Notes: generated by a model from the sequence alone, not told the origin. Shown: positions 1-10,878, counted from the stretch's first letter. The stretch is DNA of 64,000 nucleotides from Planctomycetales bacterium ZRK34 (GCA_014873095.1 CP050848.1:4027850-4091849); one strand, 5' to 3'. Numbers and translations: made by a program.

Positions 1-132
1 ACCCTGTCGACCCGTGGCGAACAATCCCCAATTCAATTTGCCCGCGGCGGTTGTGATCCGCATAATATGTTATGCTGTTGAGCCCCCGACGTCGGCACGC
101 GACGCGGACACAGCATTCAATTCGGAGAATCC

Positions 133-1917
133 ATGGGCAAGAGTCGCAAGAAATTGGGTGAGTACCTGTTGCGTTGGGAAGTCATCAGCCAACAGCAACT
201 TGACGAAGCTCTCAAAGTCGCATCCGGTTCGCGCAAACGCATCGGCCAGGTGCTGGTCGAGCTCGGCTACGCCAGTGAAGACGACGTGGCGCGCGCCCTG
301 GCCAGTCAGTTCAACCTCGAGTACATCGACCTGGATGCCGCCAACGCGGTCACCAAGGAAAACCTCGAACTGATGCCGCGCGATCTGATGCAGAAGTACC
401 TGGTGCTTCCGCTGGATAAGTCCGGCGGCCGACTGAAGGTCTTGCTGCACGACCCGCTGAATCTCGATCTGCTGGATACGCTCCGATTCCGCATGAACTG
501 CGAAATCGACTACGCCCTGGGCGCCCGCAACAAGATCAAGGAATACATCGACCGCTTCGTCCGCGACACCCAATCGTCGATCGACGATGTGCGTGAAGCG
601 TCCATCGACTCGGCGACGTTCACGATCGAAGGCGGTGAAACCGGCGAACAGAATTTCGAACTCGATTCCGATGAAGGCACCGGCGGCGTCAAGGATGAAG
701 AAGCTGCTGACTCGCCGATCATCCGCCTGGTGCACCGCATCATTGGCGAGGCGGTCAACAGCCGCGCATCGGATATTCACGTCGAACCCATGAGCGACCG
801 TGTCCGCCTGCGCTACCGCATCGACGGCGTTTGTCACGAGCGAGACAACATCCCCAAACGCACACAGGCTCCGATCATCACCCGCCTGAAGATCATGGCC
901 GGCATGAAGATCGACGAGCGCCGCATCCCGCAGGACGGCCGCATCAAGCTCCGCATCGGCGGCAAGCAGATCGACTTCCGTGTCTCGGCATGCCCGTCGT
1001 ACCACGGCGAATCGATGGTGCTGCGTATTCTGCGGCCCGACTCGGTCAAAATCGGTCTGGCCGCCATCGGGTTCGAGCCCGATACGCTCGAAAACTTCGA
1101 CCGCGCCATCCGCCGCCCCAACGGCATCTTCCTGGTGACCGGGCCGACCGGTTCGGGTAAAACGACCACGCTGTACTCGGCGCTGGATGTGCTCAACCGC
1201 CCCGACCGCAAGATCATCACCGCTGAAGACCCCGTCGAATACAACTTCGCCGGGATCAATCAGTGCCAGGTTCGTGATGAAATCGGCCTGACGTTCCCGA
1301 ACATTCTCCGCGCCATGTTGCGCCAGGCGCCGAACATCATCCTCGTCGGTGAAATCCGCGACAAGGACGTGGCGGACGTGGCGATTCAGGCTGCTCTGAC
1401 CGGCCACTTGGTCTTCAGCACGCTGCATACCAACGATGCGCCGTCGGCGATCACGCGTCTGATCGACATGGGCGTCAAACCGTTCCTCGTGGCCAGTTCG
1501 ATTCAGGCCGTGATGGCTCAGCGACTGATCCGCACGCTCTGCAAGGACTGCAAAGAGCCCGACGACGATCCGAATCCCTTCTACCTGAAGCTCATCGGCA
1601 TCAATCCCAGCGAAATCGGCGATAAGACGATCTACCGAGCGGTCGGCTGCCCGGCGTGTGCGAACACCGGCTATCGCGGCCGTAAAGCGATCTTCGAGTG
1701 GATGACGATGAATACGCAGCTTCGTGAATTGGCCTTCGCCCGGGCGTCGAGCTCGCAGCTTCGATCCGCGGCGGTCAACAGCGGCATGCGCACCCTCGCG
1801 TCCGACGGTCGCATCAAGGTGCTCAACGGCGTGACCAGCGCTGAAGAGATCGCCCGCGTGGCCCAGATCGAGGGCATGGTCAATATGGATGAAGAGCAGG
1901 CCGGCGACGCGGCTTGA
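133..1917 (+). CDS. GspE/PilB-family assembly ATPase (first copy)
   Basis: Cytoplasmic hexameric ATPase that powers assembly of a type IV pilus or type II secretion pseudopilus. An N-terminal MshEN/T2SSE_N-like region (about residues 5-155) is followed by the RecA-like motor: Walker A GPTGSGKTTT near residue 337, Walker B region IILVGEIRD near 402, then the TLHTNDAPSA box. Cys470, Cys473, Cys506 and Cys509 form the CxxC-CxxC zinc finger of this family. The length (594 aa) is normal. The ATG is preceded by GGAG at a sensible distance. It heads a collinear run with PilT, a second GspE, GspF and pilins. Sequence alone cannot separate PilB from GspE function. Confidence 0.95.
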   Translation: MGKSRKKLGEYLLRWEVISQQQLDEALKVASGSRKRIGQVLVELGYASEDDVARALASQFNLEYIDLDAANAVTKENLELMPRDLMQKYLVLPLDKSGGRLKVLLHDPLNLDLLDTLRFRMNCEIDYALGARNKIKEYIDRFVRDTQSSIDDVREASIDSATFTIEGGETGEQNFELDSDEGTGGVKDEEAADSPIIRLVHRIIGEAVNSRASDIHVEPMSDRVRLRYRIDGVCHERDNIPKRTQAPIITRLKIMAGMKIDERRIPQDGRIKLRIGGKQIDFRVSACPSYHGESMVLRILRPDSVKIGLAAIGFEPDTLENFDRAIRRPNGIFLVTGPTGSGKTTTLYSALDVLNRPDRKIITAEDPVEYNFAGINQCQVRDEIGLTFPNILRAMLRQAPNIILVGEIRDKDVADVAIQAALTGHLVFSTLHTNDAPSAITRLIDMGVKPFLVASSIQAVMAQRLIRTLCKDCKEPDDDPNPFYLKLIGINPSEIGDKTIYRAVGCPACANTGYRGRKAIFEWMTMNTQLRELAFARASSSQLRSAAVNSGMRTLASDGRIKVLNGVTSAEEIARVAQIEGMVNMDEEQAGDAA

Positions 1918-1935
1918 GGAAAGTTCATTCGATGA

Positions 1936-1995
1936 AGCAGGTCAGGCCCAGGCCTGACATCTTTCGGTGAAAAGTCAGGCCAGCACTTGGCCTAC
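1936..1995. repeat. Short inverted/direct repeat with GTCAGGCC words
   Basis: The gap between the first ATPase and pilT carries three copies of a GTCAGGCC/GGCCTGAC word, the first two as a tight palindrome and the third about 30 bases further on, followed by CTTGGCCTAC. It sits just before the pilT ribosome binding site. It could fold as a hairpin in the transcript; no U-run follows, so it is not a classical terminator. It resembles in style the other word-repeat arrays of this window. Confidence 0.55.
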
Positions 1996-2014
1996 GATTC
2001 TGAGGTATTGCTGA

Positions 2015-3142
2015 ATGTCGACCGTTCAGATAGATCGGCTGCTTGAGACCGTCGTCAAGCAGGGGGCCAGCGACTTGCACCTGACCGTCGGCAAGCCGCC
2101 GACGCTCCGCCTGCACGGCCACCTGCGCGAGTTGAAAACCAAGGTTCTCGACGCCGACGACACCGTCGCCCTGATGAAGTCGATCTCCCCCGAACGCTCC
2201 CAGCAGGAGCTACAGGAAGTCGGCGGTTGCGACTTCGGTTTCGCCTATGGCGAGAAGGCCCGTTTCCGTGTGGCGATTTTCCGCCAGCGCGGGCACCTGG
2301 CGCTGGTGTTGCGTCAGATTCCCAACAAGCTGCTGGGCCTGGATCAGATCGGGTTGCCGACGATCTGCCGCGACCTGATCCGCCGCCCGCGCGGATTGTT
2401 CCTGGTGACCGGCCCGACCGGCTCGGGTAAATCGACCAGCCTCGCGGCGATGATAAATAATGTTAACGAAAACCTCGATCGTCATATCATCACGATCGAA
2501 GACCCGATCGAATACTACCACCCGCATAAGAAATCGATCGTCAACCAGCGCGAAATCGGGGCCGACTGCCCGACCTTTTCCGAGGGCCTTCGCCGCGCTC
2601 TGCGTCAGGACCCCGATGTGATCCTCGTCGGTGAAATGCGAGACCTGGAGACGATTGAGGCCGCTATTCAGGCCGCAGAAACAGGACACCTTGTTTTCGG
2701 TACGCTGCACACCAACTCTGCCGGTGGTACGATCAACCGTATCATCGATGCGTTTCCCAATACACAGCAGGCGCAGATTCGCGTGCAGCTTTCGACCTCG
2801 CTGATGGCGGTGCTCTCTCAGGCGCTGATGCCGCGTTGTGATACCAACGGCATGGTCGCCGCCTATGAGTTCATGCTGGTGACGCCCGCGATCGCCAACC
2901 TGATACGTGAAGGCAAGCCCGTCACTTATATCGACTCGGCGATTCAGACCGGCCGCAAGTTCGGCATGCGTCTGCTCGACGATCACCTCTGGTCGCTGTA
3001 CCAGGAAGGCAAAATTTCAGCCGAGGACATGGTCGACAAGGCCCGCGAACCCAGCCAGCTCGTCGACAAGGTTCACCGCGCCGGCGGCACCATCAACCGT
3101 GCCGAACTCGACGATCCTGAAGCCGCAGGTCAGGCCGGCTGA
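2015..3142 (+). CDS. pilT: PilT-family twitching motility retraction ATPase
   Basis: Retraction ATPase that drives pilus depolymerisation at the inner-membrane platform. At 375 aa it has PilT length. It opens with the PAS-like domain carrying the ASDLHL box (residues about 18-23); Walker A GPTGSGKST is at 133-141, then the ITIEDPIEY Asp box, the VILVGEMRD Walker B region and GTLHTNSA with its catalytic His. The late VAAYEFMLVTPAIANLIREGK stretch, where PilT proteins carry AIRNLIRE, is seen. It lacks the CxxC zinc finger of GspE proteins, which separates it from the two neighbouring ATPases. GAGG precedes the ATG. A retraction motor argues for a dynamic pilus rather than a pure secretion pseudopilus. 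Confidence 0.95.
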   Translation: MSTVQIDRLLETVVKQGASDLHLTVGKPPTLRLHGHLRELKTKVLDADDTVALMKSISPERSQQELQEVGGCDFGFAYGEKARFRVAIFRQRGHLALVLRQIPNKLLGLDQIGLPTICRDLIRRPRGLFLVTGPTGSGKSTSLAAMINNVNENLDRHIITIEDPIEYYHPHKKSIVNQREIGADCPTFSEGLRRALRQDPDVILVGEMRDLETIEAAIQAAETGHLVFGTLHTNSAGGTINRIIDAFPNTQQAQIRVQLSTSLMAVLSQALMPRCDTNGMVAAYEFMLVTPAIANLIREGKPVTYIDSAIQTGRKFGMRLLDDHLWSLYQEGKISAEDMVDKAREPSQLVDKVHRAGGTINRAELDDPEAAGQAG

Positions 3143-3720
3143 AAAATCACGACTTGCGCCACACTCACCATTTGTGTGAATCTGCTTCATACGCTTGTTT
3201 TTGCGCGCAAAATATGTGTTAATTATGCCCAATATGGTTCATAAGCAAAGTGTCCAGTTAAAATTTATGGTCATTTGGGGGTTGTGATGCGTCTGTTCGA
3301 TCACAATAATGTGTTATGGGAAGTGAGGAGTCAGTGAGAAAACGTGGGCTGCCGGATTCGACCGCCCGACGCCGGCGGACAAGAGACTGGGTCAAAACGG
3401 GGCTGCCCATGCGGGTGGTCTGGGAAAACGACCTTGACCTCTCGGCCGGCGACAGGTGGGTGATCGCGGGCGGCGCCGCGAACCGGTTCGTCGAAATGGC
3501 GAGCCTGAGAAGCTGATGGACATTGGCCGCTTGTGCGGTCAACGCGGACCGAGCAGTCGCGGGCGTCGGATTGGGAAGACCGACGCTCGCGGCCCGGTCC
3601 CGCAAACGCCAGAAGCGACGCCAGGCGTTTGGGCCTCTGACGAGGGCGGCGCCTGGGCGACGGCAAGGGGGAGCCGAGTGACGGACAATTTTTGTGACCT
3701 TCCTGCCTGGAGCCTGTTCG
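3143..3720 (+). other. 578-base non-coding gap with consecutive hairpins (candidate structured RNA)
   Basis: No convincing gene lies here: short open frames exist on both strands but none has a ribosome site, a recognisable domain or plausible composition. The first 180 bases are AT-richer; the rest is GC-rich and structured. Visible hairpins are a 12-bp stem (one G.U) at 3558-3569/3580-3591 around a 10-nt loop, an 8-bp stem CAAACGCC/GGCGTTTG at 3603-3610/3624-3631, and a GC-only palindrome near 3467-3481. No tRNA, RNase P, tmRNA, SRP or known riboswitch signature was recognised. It may be a long leader for the second GspE gene. Confidence 0.45.
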
Positions 3721-5520
<1,800 letters not shown>

Positions 5521-5530
5521 ACGTTACACG

Positions 5531-5549
5531 ACGCCGCGTGCGGCGTTTT
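5531..5549 (+). terminator. Hairpin with T-run between gspE2 and gspF
   Basis: Stem ACGCCGC/GCGGCGT with a 2-nt turn, followed by TTTAT, directly after the second GspE stop codon and before the AGGAG of gspF. It has the shape of a weak intrinsic terminator or of an mRNA processing/stability hairpin that would tune the ATPase to platform ratio. It is short, so readthrough is likely. Confidence 0.45.
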
Positions 5550-5563
5550 ATCAGGAGCGACTC

Positions 5564-6859
5564 ATGCCTTCCTACCAGTTTGAAGCACTCGACCAGACCG
5601 GCAAGCCGCAGAAGGGCACCGTCGATGCGCCCAACAGCGAAGAGGCGATCAACCGCATCAAGGGCCAGGGCTTTTTCCCGACGTCGGTCCGCGAGAAGAA
5701 GGTTCGCAAGCGCAAGGGCGGCGCCGCGGCGGAGAAGGCTGAAAAAGCTGAGAAGGCGGCCGGCGGCAAGAAGAAGAAAACCGAGATCACCATCACGATC
5801 GGTGGTGTGTCCAAGAAGATTCTCACGCAGTTCACACGCCAGCTTTCAACCCTGCAGGACGCCGGCCTGCCGATCCTCCGCTCGCTGCAGATCCTCACCG
5901 ACCAGCAGAAACCCGGCAAGCTCAAGAACACCCTCTACGATGTGCAGAACGAGGTCGAAGGCGGCTCGTCGCTCTCCGAGGCGATGGCCAAACATCCGAA
6001 GGTCTTCGATCGCCTGTACTCGAAGATGATCGCGGCCGGCGAGGTCGGCGGTGTGCTGGACATCATCCTCCAGCGCCTGGCCGACTTCATGGAAAAGGCT
6101 CAGCGACTGAAGCGGAAGATCATCGGCGCGATGATTTATCCGTCGGTGGTCATCACCGTGGCGGTGTTGATCATCATCGCGATCATGGTGCTGGTCGTGC
6201 CCAAGTTCCAGGAGATTTTCGAGGACTTCGACACCGAACTGCCCGCCCCGACGCAGTTCCTGATCAACACCTCCAACTGGATCGCCGGCAAGGACACGCT
6301 GATCCCCGGCTGGGCGGTGATCATCTGCACGCCGATCATCATCATCATGATCGCCAAGCTGCTGCGCAAGACCAAGGCCGGCCGCGCGGCGCTGGACATG
6401 GGACAGATGCGCATTCCCGTTGTGGGCAACCTGATCCGCCTCTCGGCCGTGGCGCGTTTCACCCGAACCCTCGGCACCCTGATCAGCGCCGGCGTGCCGA
6501 TTCTCGAAGCGATTCTCATCGCCCGCGACACCGTGGGCAACTGGGTCTTTGAGCAGGCGCTGCAGAAGGTGCACGACTCGATCCGTGAAGGCGAATCGTT
6601 CGCCGCGCCGCTGCGCGAGGCTCGCGTCTGCGACTCGATCGTGGTGAACATGATCGACGTCGGCGAAGAGACCGGCGACCTGGACAAGATGCTCATCAAG
6701 ATCGCGGACAACTACGACGACGAAGTCGACACCGCCGTCGGCGCGCTGATCAGCCTGCTGGAGCCGCTGATGGTCGTGCTGCTGGGTGGTTCGGTCGGCT
6801 TCATCGTCATCGCGCTGTTCCTGCCGCTGGTCAAGCTGATCCAGTCGGTGACCGGCTGA
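5564..6859 (+). CDS. GspF/PilC-family inner-membrane platform protein
   Basis: Polytopic inner-membrane protein that couples the assembly ATPases to pilin insertion. The 431 aa contain the usual two GspF domains with the conserved FTRQLSTLQDAGLPILRSL and FTRTLGTLISAGVPILEAI cores. Hydrophobic segments lie near residues 190-212, 246-268 and 395-425. The GEVGGVLDIILQRLADFMEK and GEETGDLDKMLIKIADNY helices are typical. Residues about 45-72 are a Lys/Ala/Glu-rich charged linker longer than in most relatives. AGGAG precedes the ATG. Only one platform protein serves two GspE ATPases and one PilT here. Confidence 0.95.
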   Translation: MPSYQFEALDQTGKPQKGTVDAPNSEEAINRIKGQGFFPTSVREKKVRKRKGGAAAEKAEKAEKAAGGKKKKTEITITIGGVSKKILTQFTRQLSTLQDAGLPILRSLQILTDQQKPGKLKNTLYDVQNEVEGGSSLSEAMAKHPKVFDRLYSKMIAAGEVGGVLDIILQRLADFMEKAQRLKRKIIGAMIYPSVVITVAVLIIIAIMVLVVPKFQEIFEDFDTELPAPTQFLINTSNWIAGKDTLIPGWAVIICTPIIIIMIAKLLRKTKAGRAALDMGQMRIPVVGNLIRLSAVARFTRTLGTLISAGVPILEAILIARDTVGNWVFEQALQKVHDSIREGESFAAPLREARVCDSIVVNMIDVGEETGDLDKMLIKIADNYDDEVDTAVGALISLLEPLMVVLLGGSVGFIVIALFLPLVKLIQSVTG

Positions 6860-6904
6860 TCAAACGCGGAAATGTGAACTGCGAACTCGGAACTGGAAGA
6901 ACCC

Positions 6905-7771
6905 ATGACACGTTCAAGCACACAACTCAGCCAGCGGGTGGCGACGGATCGTTTCGCGTTGCAGGGCTTCACGCTGATCGAGATGCTGGTGGTCATTGCG
7001 ATCATCATCGCGCTGCTGGGTCTGCTCATCGGCGGCATCGGCAGGTTCTCGCAATTGTCCAACGCAGCCGCCACCAAGCAGATGCTCGCCAGCATCAGTG
7101 CCGCCCTGGGCAACTACGACATGGACTGTAAAAGCATGCCGCCGAGCTACGTAGCGTCCGGCACTATGGGCGGTACGGCCGTCGACAATGAGTGGCAGGG
7201 CGCTGAACTCATGACACAAGCCATCGTCGCGCCACGCAATGATGACGGCAAGACTGGCGACGGTTTCAAGGCGAATGGCAAGGAATATGGCCCGTATCTC
7301 AACCTAAAAAACGACAACACCATCTTTGCCACGGATAAAACCGGAACCCAGCCGAACTACCGCTACGCTCTGACCATGGCCTCCAGCGCCGCCAAGAAAC
7401 CGATTCTGTATTACGAGAAAAACCCCGCGGGCAGTTCTCAGGCCTTCATCACCTATCCCGACGACATCAATGCTCCCGGCGGTACAAAGAATACAGTTGA
7501 GAGCACATGGATTTGGGGGCCGTCAGGGATGTTCAACACCAAACACAATGAGGACTTTGTGTCTGGAACCGATGGCAAGGACATCGTCGAAAACTACTGG
7601 GCCCGACTGCCGAACGGCGCCATCGCCACCGACGAATCCGACGACGGTCCGACCCGGGAAAGAGGCGAGACGCTGGCGTTCCAGCTTCGCTCGGCCAAGT
7701 ACCTGCTCGTCGCTGCCGGCAACGATGACAAGTACGGCACCGAAGACGACGTCGTCGTCACCGGCAAATGA
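6905..7771 (+). CDS. Type II secretion/type IV pilin-like protein (GspG-type)
   Basis: Prepilin, 288 aa. A 20-residue leader ends in LQG, followed by the N-methylated helix FTLIEMLVVIAIIIALLGLL with Glu at +5, so a prepilin peptidase should cut after Gly. The C-terminal part is soluble and ends in a short Asp-rich stretch (NDDKYGTEDDVVV), which resembles the calcium-binding tail of major pseudopilins such as GspG. It is first of six consecutive prepilin genes, so it is the best candidate for the major subunit, although the order does not prove this. The gap before it holds a GAACTCGGAACTGG word array. Confidence 0.9.
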   Translation: MTRSSTQLSQRVATDRFALQGFTLIEMLVVIAIIIALLGLLIGGIGRFSQLSNAAATKQMLASISAALGNYDMDCKSMPPSYVASGTMGGTAVDNEWQGAELMTQAIVAPRNDDGKTGDGFKANGKEYGPYLNLKNDNTIFATDKTGTQPNYRYALTMASSAAKKPILYYEKNPAGSSQAFITYPDDINAPGGTKNTVESTWIWGPSGMFNTKHNEDFVSGTDGKDIVENYWARLPNGAIATDESDDGPTRERGETLAFQLRSAKYLLVAAGNDDKYGTEDDVVVTGK

Positions 7772-7797
7772 ACGCACCATGACCACCACGGACTGAC

Positions 7798-8412
7798 ATG
7801 AACACCATGCGGCACAACACGATGATCCAGACCCCGGCGGCGGGACTTCAATCCCGTCGGACGCCGCGGTCCGCCGCCGCCATGACGCTGCTGGAACTCG
7901 TCGCCGCCATGGTCGTGATTTCGCTGCTGCTCGGCGCCCTGGTCGGTGTGTGCAACGCCCTGGCCAACGACTCGGCCCAGCAGCAGACCCTCGAAACCCT
8001 CCGCACCCTCAACAACGCCCTCGGCGTCTACGTCCTGGCCCACGGCGACTATCCCTCCGCCGACGAGCCGCACAACATCGACACCCCCATGGCCCGCTGC
8101 ATCGCCGCCCTGCGGTCCAGCGCCTCGACCGACCGCCTCGTCGCCGATCTGCCCGGCCTCACCGCCACCGTCGATTACCGCTTCACCGTCTACGACGGAT
8201 TCGGTCAGCCCATCAAGTACATCCATCCCGGCGACGACTCGCCCCAGATGGTCGCCCTGGTCAAGACCTTCCCGCGCTCGCCCAAGGGCCATCCCTTCGT
8301 CGTCTCCGCCGGCCCCGATGGGCAGTTCGGCGATGTGTCCTCCGACGATCCCCAACAGCGCATCTTCGCCGCCGACAACCTCAGCAGCCTCGACCTGGAG
8401 ACCGACCAATGA
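7798..8412 (+). CDS. Prepilin-like protein with atypical cleavage site
   Basis: Prepilin-like protein of 204 aa. The leader (MNTMRHNTMIQT..., about 30 residues) ends in SAAA and is followed by MTLLELVAAMVVISLLLGAL, so the residue before the cleavage point is Ala instead of the usual Gly; Glu at +5 is kept. Several in-frame ATGs near the start leave the exact start open; I kept the first. It ends FGDVSSDD..., an acidic tail like its neighbours. Its stop overlaps the next gene's start (ATGA), implying coupled translation in the pilin block. Confidence 0.85.
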   Translation: MNTMRHNTMIQTPAAGLQSRRTPRSAAAMTLLELVAAMVVISLLLGALVGVCNALANDSAQQQTLETLRTLNNALGVYVLAHGDYPSADEPHNIDTPMARCIAALRSSASTDRLVADLPGLTATVDYRFTVYDGFGQPIKYIHPGDDSPQMVALVKTFPRSPKGHPFVVSAGPDGQFGDVSSDDPQQRIFAADNLSSLDLETDQ

Positions 8413-9119
8413 AACGCGGAACTGGGAACCTGGAACTGGGAACGCTGGATCATCGGCAACAAGGCCGCGGCGCGGTCATTCCGCATTCCGCGATCGCCGT
8501 TCCGCATTCGACCCGAGGCTTCACCCTCATCGAGATTCTCGTCGTCGTGGCGATTCTCATGGTCCTCATGGGCATCGGCATCGCCTACGGCCCGGGCATG
8601 CTCGCGCCCAACGAGGTCGCCCAGACACGCACCACCCTCAAAAACCTCGCCGCCATCAACGACGAATTCGCCCTCCGCACCGGCTCCAGGGTCAACGCGG
8701 CAAATATCAACCAGTTCCTTGCGACCGTCACCGGCGGCTCATACAAGCAATTGGGCGACCAGGAACCGTTCGTCAACATGATCGCCTCTTTCAGCGACAA
8801 GATCCTCCGCCGCACCGACCCCACCGAGGACGAGTCTTACTGGCAGGTCTACGACGCCTGGGGCAAGATCGTCGTCTACGTCACCCCGGGCTACGCCACG
8901 AAGACCGTGGAGGTCGACAACAAAACCAGCGATTCGGAACTCGATCTCGAACTGTTGCCCCGCAAGTCCTTCGCCTACTTCGCCTCGGCCGGGCCGGACG
9001 GCCAGTGGGGCGATGATGCGCTGCTTCAGGAGATGCTGGTCGACGGCCCCTTCTCCAACGACAGCAAGCAGAAACTGGCCACCGAGGCCGCCGACAACGT
9101 CTACAGCTTCGGGAATTAA
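8409..9119 (+). CDS. Prepilin-like protein with repeat-derived leader
   Basis: Prepilin of 236 aa starting in the ATGA overlap with the previous gene. The mature part begins FTLIEILVVVAILMVLMGIG after TRG and ends with a soluble domain containing GPDGQWGDDALLQEM, a signature shared with the preceding pilin (GPDGQFGD). The leader of about 37 residues is encoded by an array of GGAACTGGGAAC and CCGCATTCCGC words like those found between genes elsewhere in the window, so the leader peptide seems to have been written by intergenic repeat DNA. An open frame extends further upstream inside the previous gene but is antisense-like and lacks a ribosome site. Confidence 0.88.
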   Translation: MKRGTGNLELGTLDHRQQGRGAVIPHSAIAVPHSTRGFTLIEILVVVAILMVLMGIGIAYGPGMLAPNEVAQTRTTLKNLAAINDEFALRTGSRVNAANINQFLATVTGGSYKQLGDQEPFVNMIASFSDKILRRTDPTEDESYWQVYDAWGKIVVYVTPGYATKTVEVDNKTSDSELDLELLPRKSFAYFASAGPDGQWGDDALLQEMLVDGPFSNDSKQKLATEAADNVYSFGN

Positions 9120-9121
9120 CC

Positions 9122-10129
9122 ATGAACCCACAGCCCCGAACATCCCACGTTCTGCGTTCGGCGATCCGCGCCGGATTCAGCCTCATCGAGTTGTTGGTCG
9201 TGATCAGCATCATTGTGATCCTGTTCACCATCGCGCTGCCGAGCCTGCGCTCGCTGACCGGCTCGGGCCAGGCCAGCGCCGCGGTCAACACCTTCTCCGC
9301 CGCCGTCGCCGCCGCCCGCTCCTACGCCGGCCTCAGCCCGCCGTTCGAGTTCGGCTCCTACTCCGGCTGCGCCATCATCGTCGACACCGCCGGTCAACTC
9401 CGCCTGACCCTCAACGCCGAACGATTCCCGGATAACTATCCGGCCTACGGCGGTGTGAAGTCGGCCGGTAAGTACCTGGTGGATGAGGCTGGTCGAATTC
9501 TTGAAATAGCTCACGATGATTCTGAGGGACCGGAGCGCCACGCGGCGAATGGTTATGTGGATGTGGCTGGACGAGAGTATCTTAATTTGCCGCGGGGTAC
9601 CGGCATTCTCGGCATCATCCTTGGCGACTCAGGTCTTGAGCTATTGCATCCGCCCTTTGCAATTCGCTTCAATGCCCAGGGGACATTTGTCGCGTCCAAG
9701 GGTTTAGACATTTATCAAAATGCATTAAGCAGTTCATCGAACCCTCAGCAACGGGCGTGGCGCGTCGTCTGCTATGACGGGGATCGCAACGGCGAGTTTT
9801 TCACCGGCAACAGCCAGGGCGCTACACGTGATAATCCATTCGGCGGCGGCACCTACAGATATGATGAATGGGATCCTGAGTCCGATAAGTATGGGCCTCC
9901 CAATAACATGGATGCCAGGATCCACCTCCCGTTTGAAAAGCTCGAATCCGTCGCCGGCATCGTCGTCTATTCGAAGACTGATTTCGCCGACGCCGGTTAC
10001 GAATCGTTGTCGGATGACGGCATCGAGGAAAACATCAGCAGCAGCAACACGAAGGCCCAGTGGATCATGGAGCACGGCATCAAAATCTTCATCAACCGCT
10101 ACACCGGCTCGCTGAACAAGGTGCAGTAA
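9122..10129 (+). CDS. Prepilin-like protein (GspH/FimT-like)
   Basis: Prepilin of 335 aa. The leader ends in RAG, followed by FSLIELLVVISIIVILFTIALPSL, the most canonical pilin helix of the cluster. The following ASAAVNTFSAAVAAARSYA looks like the alpha-1 extension of FimT/GspH-type minor pilins. The large soluble domain is not recognised. It starts two bases after the previous stop and its own TAA overlaps the next ATG (TAATG), so it is coupled on both sides. Codon use becomes less GC-rich from about 9470 on, perhaps marking a faster-evolving surface domain. Confidence 0.87.
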   Translation: MNPQPRTSHVLRSAIRAGFSLIELLVVISIIVILFTIALPSLRSLTGSGQASAAVNTFSAAVAAARSYAGLSPPFEFGSYSGCAIIVDTAGQLRLTLNAERFPDNYPAYGGVKSAGKYLVDEAGRILEIAHDDSEGPERHAANGYVDVAGREYLNLPRGTGILGIILGDSGLELLHPPFAIRFNAQGTFVASKGLDIYQNALSSSSNPQQRAWRVVCYDGDRNGEFFTGNSQGATRDNPFGGGTYRYDEWDPESDKYGPPNNMDARIHLPFEKLESVAGIVVYSKTDFADAGYESLSDDGIEENISSSNTKAQWIMEHGIKIFINRYTGSLNKVQ

Positions 10130-10878
10130 TGAACACGACCCATGACATCATGCATATCACCGGTCGACACGATGACGCCGCCTTGCCGAGGGGCAACTTC
10201 CGGGGGTTCACACTACTGGAGATCATGTTCGCGATCATGATTCTCGGCGTGGGGCTCATTGCCGTGGCGGCGATCTTCCCGGTCAGCGGCGCCATGCAGA
10301 AAAGCGCTTTCGATGACGTCGTCGGCCAGCAGTTGGTCGACAACATTCAAGCGCTGGTCGATGCACGCGGATTGGCCAACGAAGCCGATCTGTCAACCGC
10401 CAACAACGGCAACGTCAATTTCATGCCATCTGAATTGCTCGATGATACGAATGATCCGAGCATTACTATTGAGTGGCCCGTTTCGATGCGTTGCATCCCC
10501 TCACAACTCGATTTCAACGGTAATCTGAAATACAACGAAAGCAACGAAGACCCGGATTTTCTGAATCGTGATTATTACTGGGTGCCGCTGGTCCGTAAGG
10601 ATTTGGACTCGCTTGAGTGGGAAGTCTACATCTTCGTCCTGAAAAAGATCAGCGATGCCGTGCCGACGGTCGAGATGGGGCCTATTGAAAACGCGCCGCT
10701 TCGGCTCGGCGAAATGGTCGTCAGCCAGGCTGACGGGCAGGTCGGTGTGGTGACGAAACGGGAGCCGGTACAGGTCAACGGGCAGGACGTCAGCGGCAAC
10801 TGGTATTACGGCAGCCATGCCGGCAGCCAGTCGAGCACGCTTCGAGTGGTGATCCTGGGCAACGAGGTAATCAAATGA
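10129..10878 (+). CDS. PilV/GspI-like minor prepilin
   Basis: Minor prepilin of 249 aa. The start is the ATG in the TAATG overlap with the upstream pilin; an open frame reaching 69 bases further upstream lies wholly inside that pilin. The leader ends in NFRG and the helix is FTLLEIMFAIMILGVGLIAVAAIFPV; the LLEIM.A..ILGVGL pattern is typical of PilV/GspI minor pilins that prime fibre assembly. The remainder is a beta-rich soluble domain without recognised family. The stop overlaps the next start by ATGA. Confidence 0.87.
   Translation: MNTTHDIMHITGRHDDAALPRGNFRGFTLLEIMFAIMILGVGLIAVAAIFPVSGAMQKSAFDDVVGQQLVDNIQALVDARGLANEADLSTANNGNVNFMPSELLDDTNDPSITIEWPVSMRCIPSQLDFNGNLKYNESNEDPDFLNRDYYWVPLVRKDLDSLEWEVYIFVLKKISDAVPTVEMGPIENAPLRLGEMVVSQADGQVGVVTKREPVQVNGQDVSGNWYYGSHAGSQSSTLRVVILGNEVIK

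Noticed and set aside
3350..3400. tRNA-like T-arm (GGTCGAATCC) on the minus strand
   Set aside because: Flanking bases do not form a T-stem, and no acceptor, D or anticodon arm could be found.
7946..9016. Ser/Pro/Thr-rich long frame across the second and third pilin genes
   Set aside because: Out of frame with both pilins and extremely low complexity; the pilin frames have canonical helices and ATGA overlaps.
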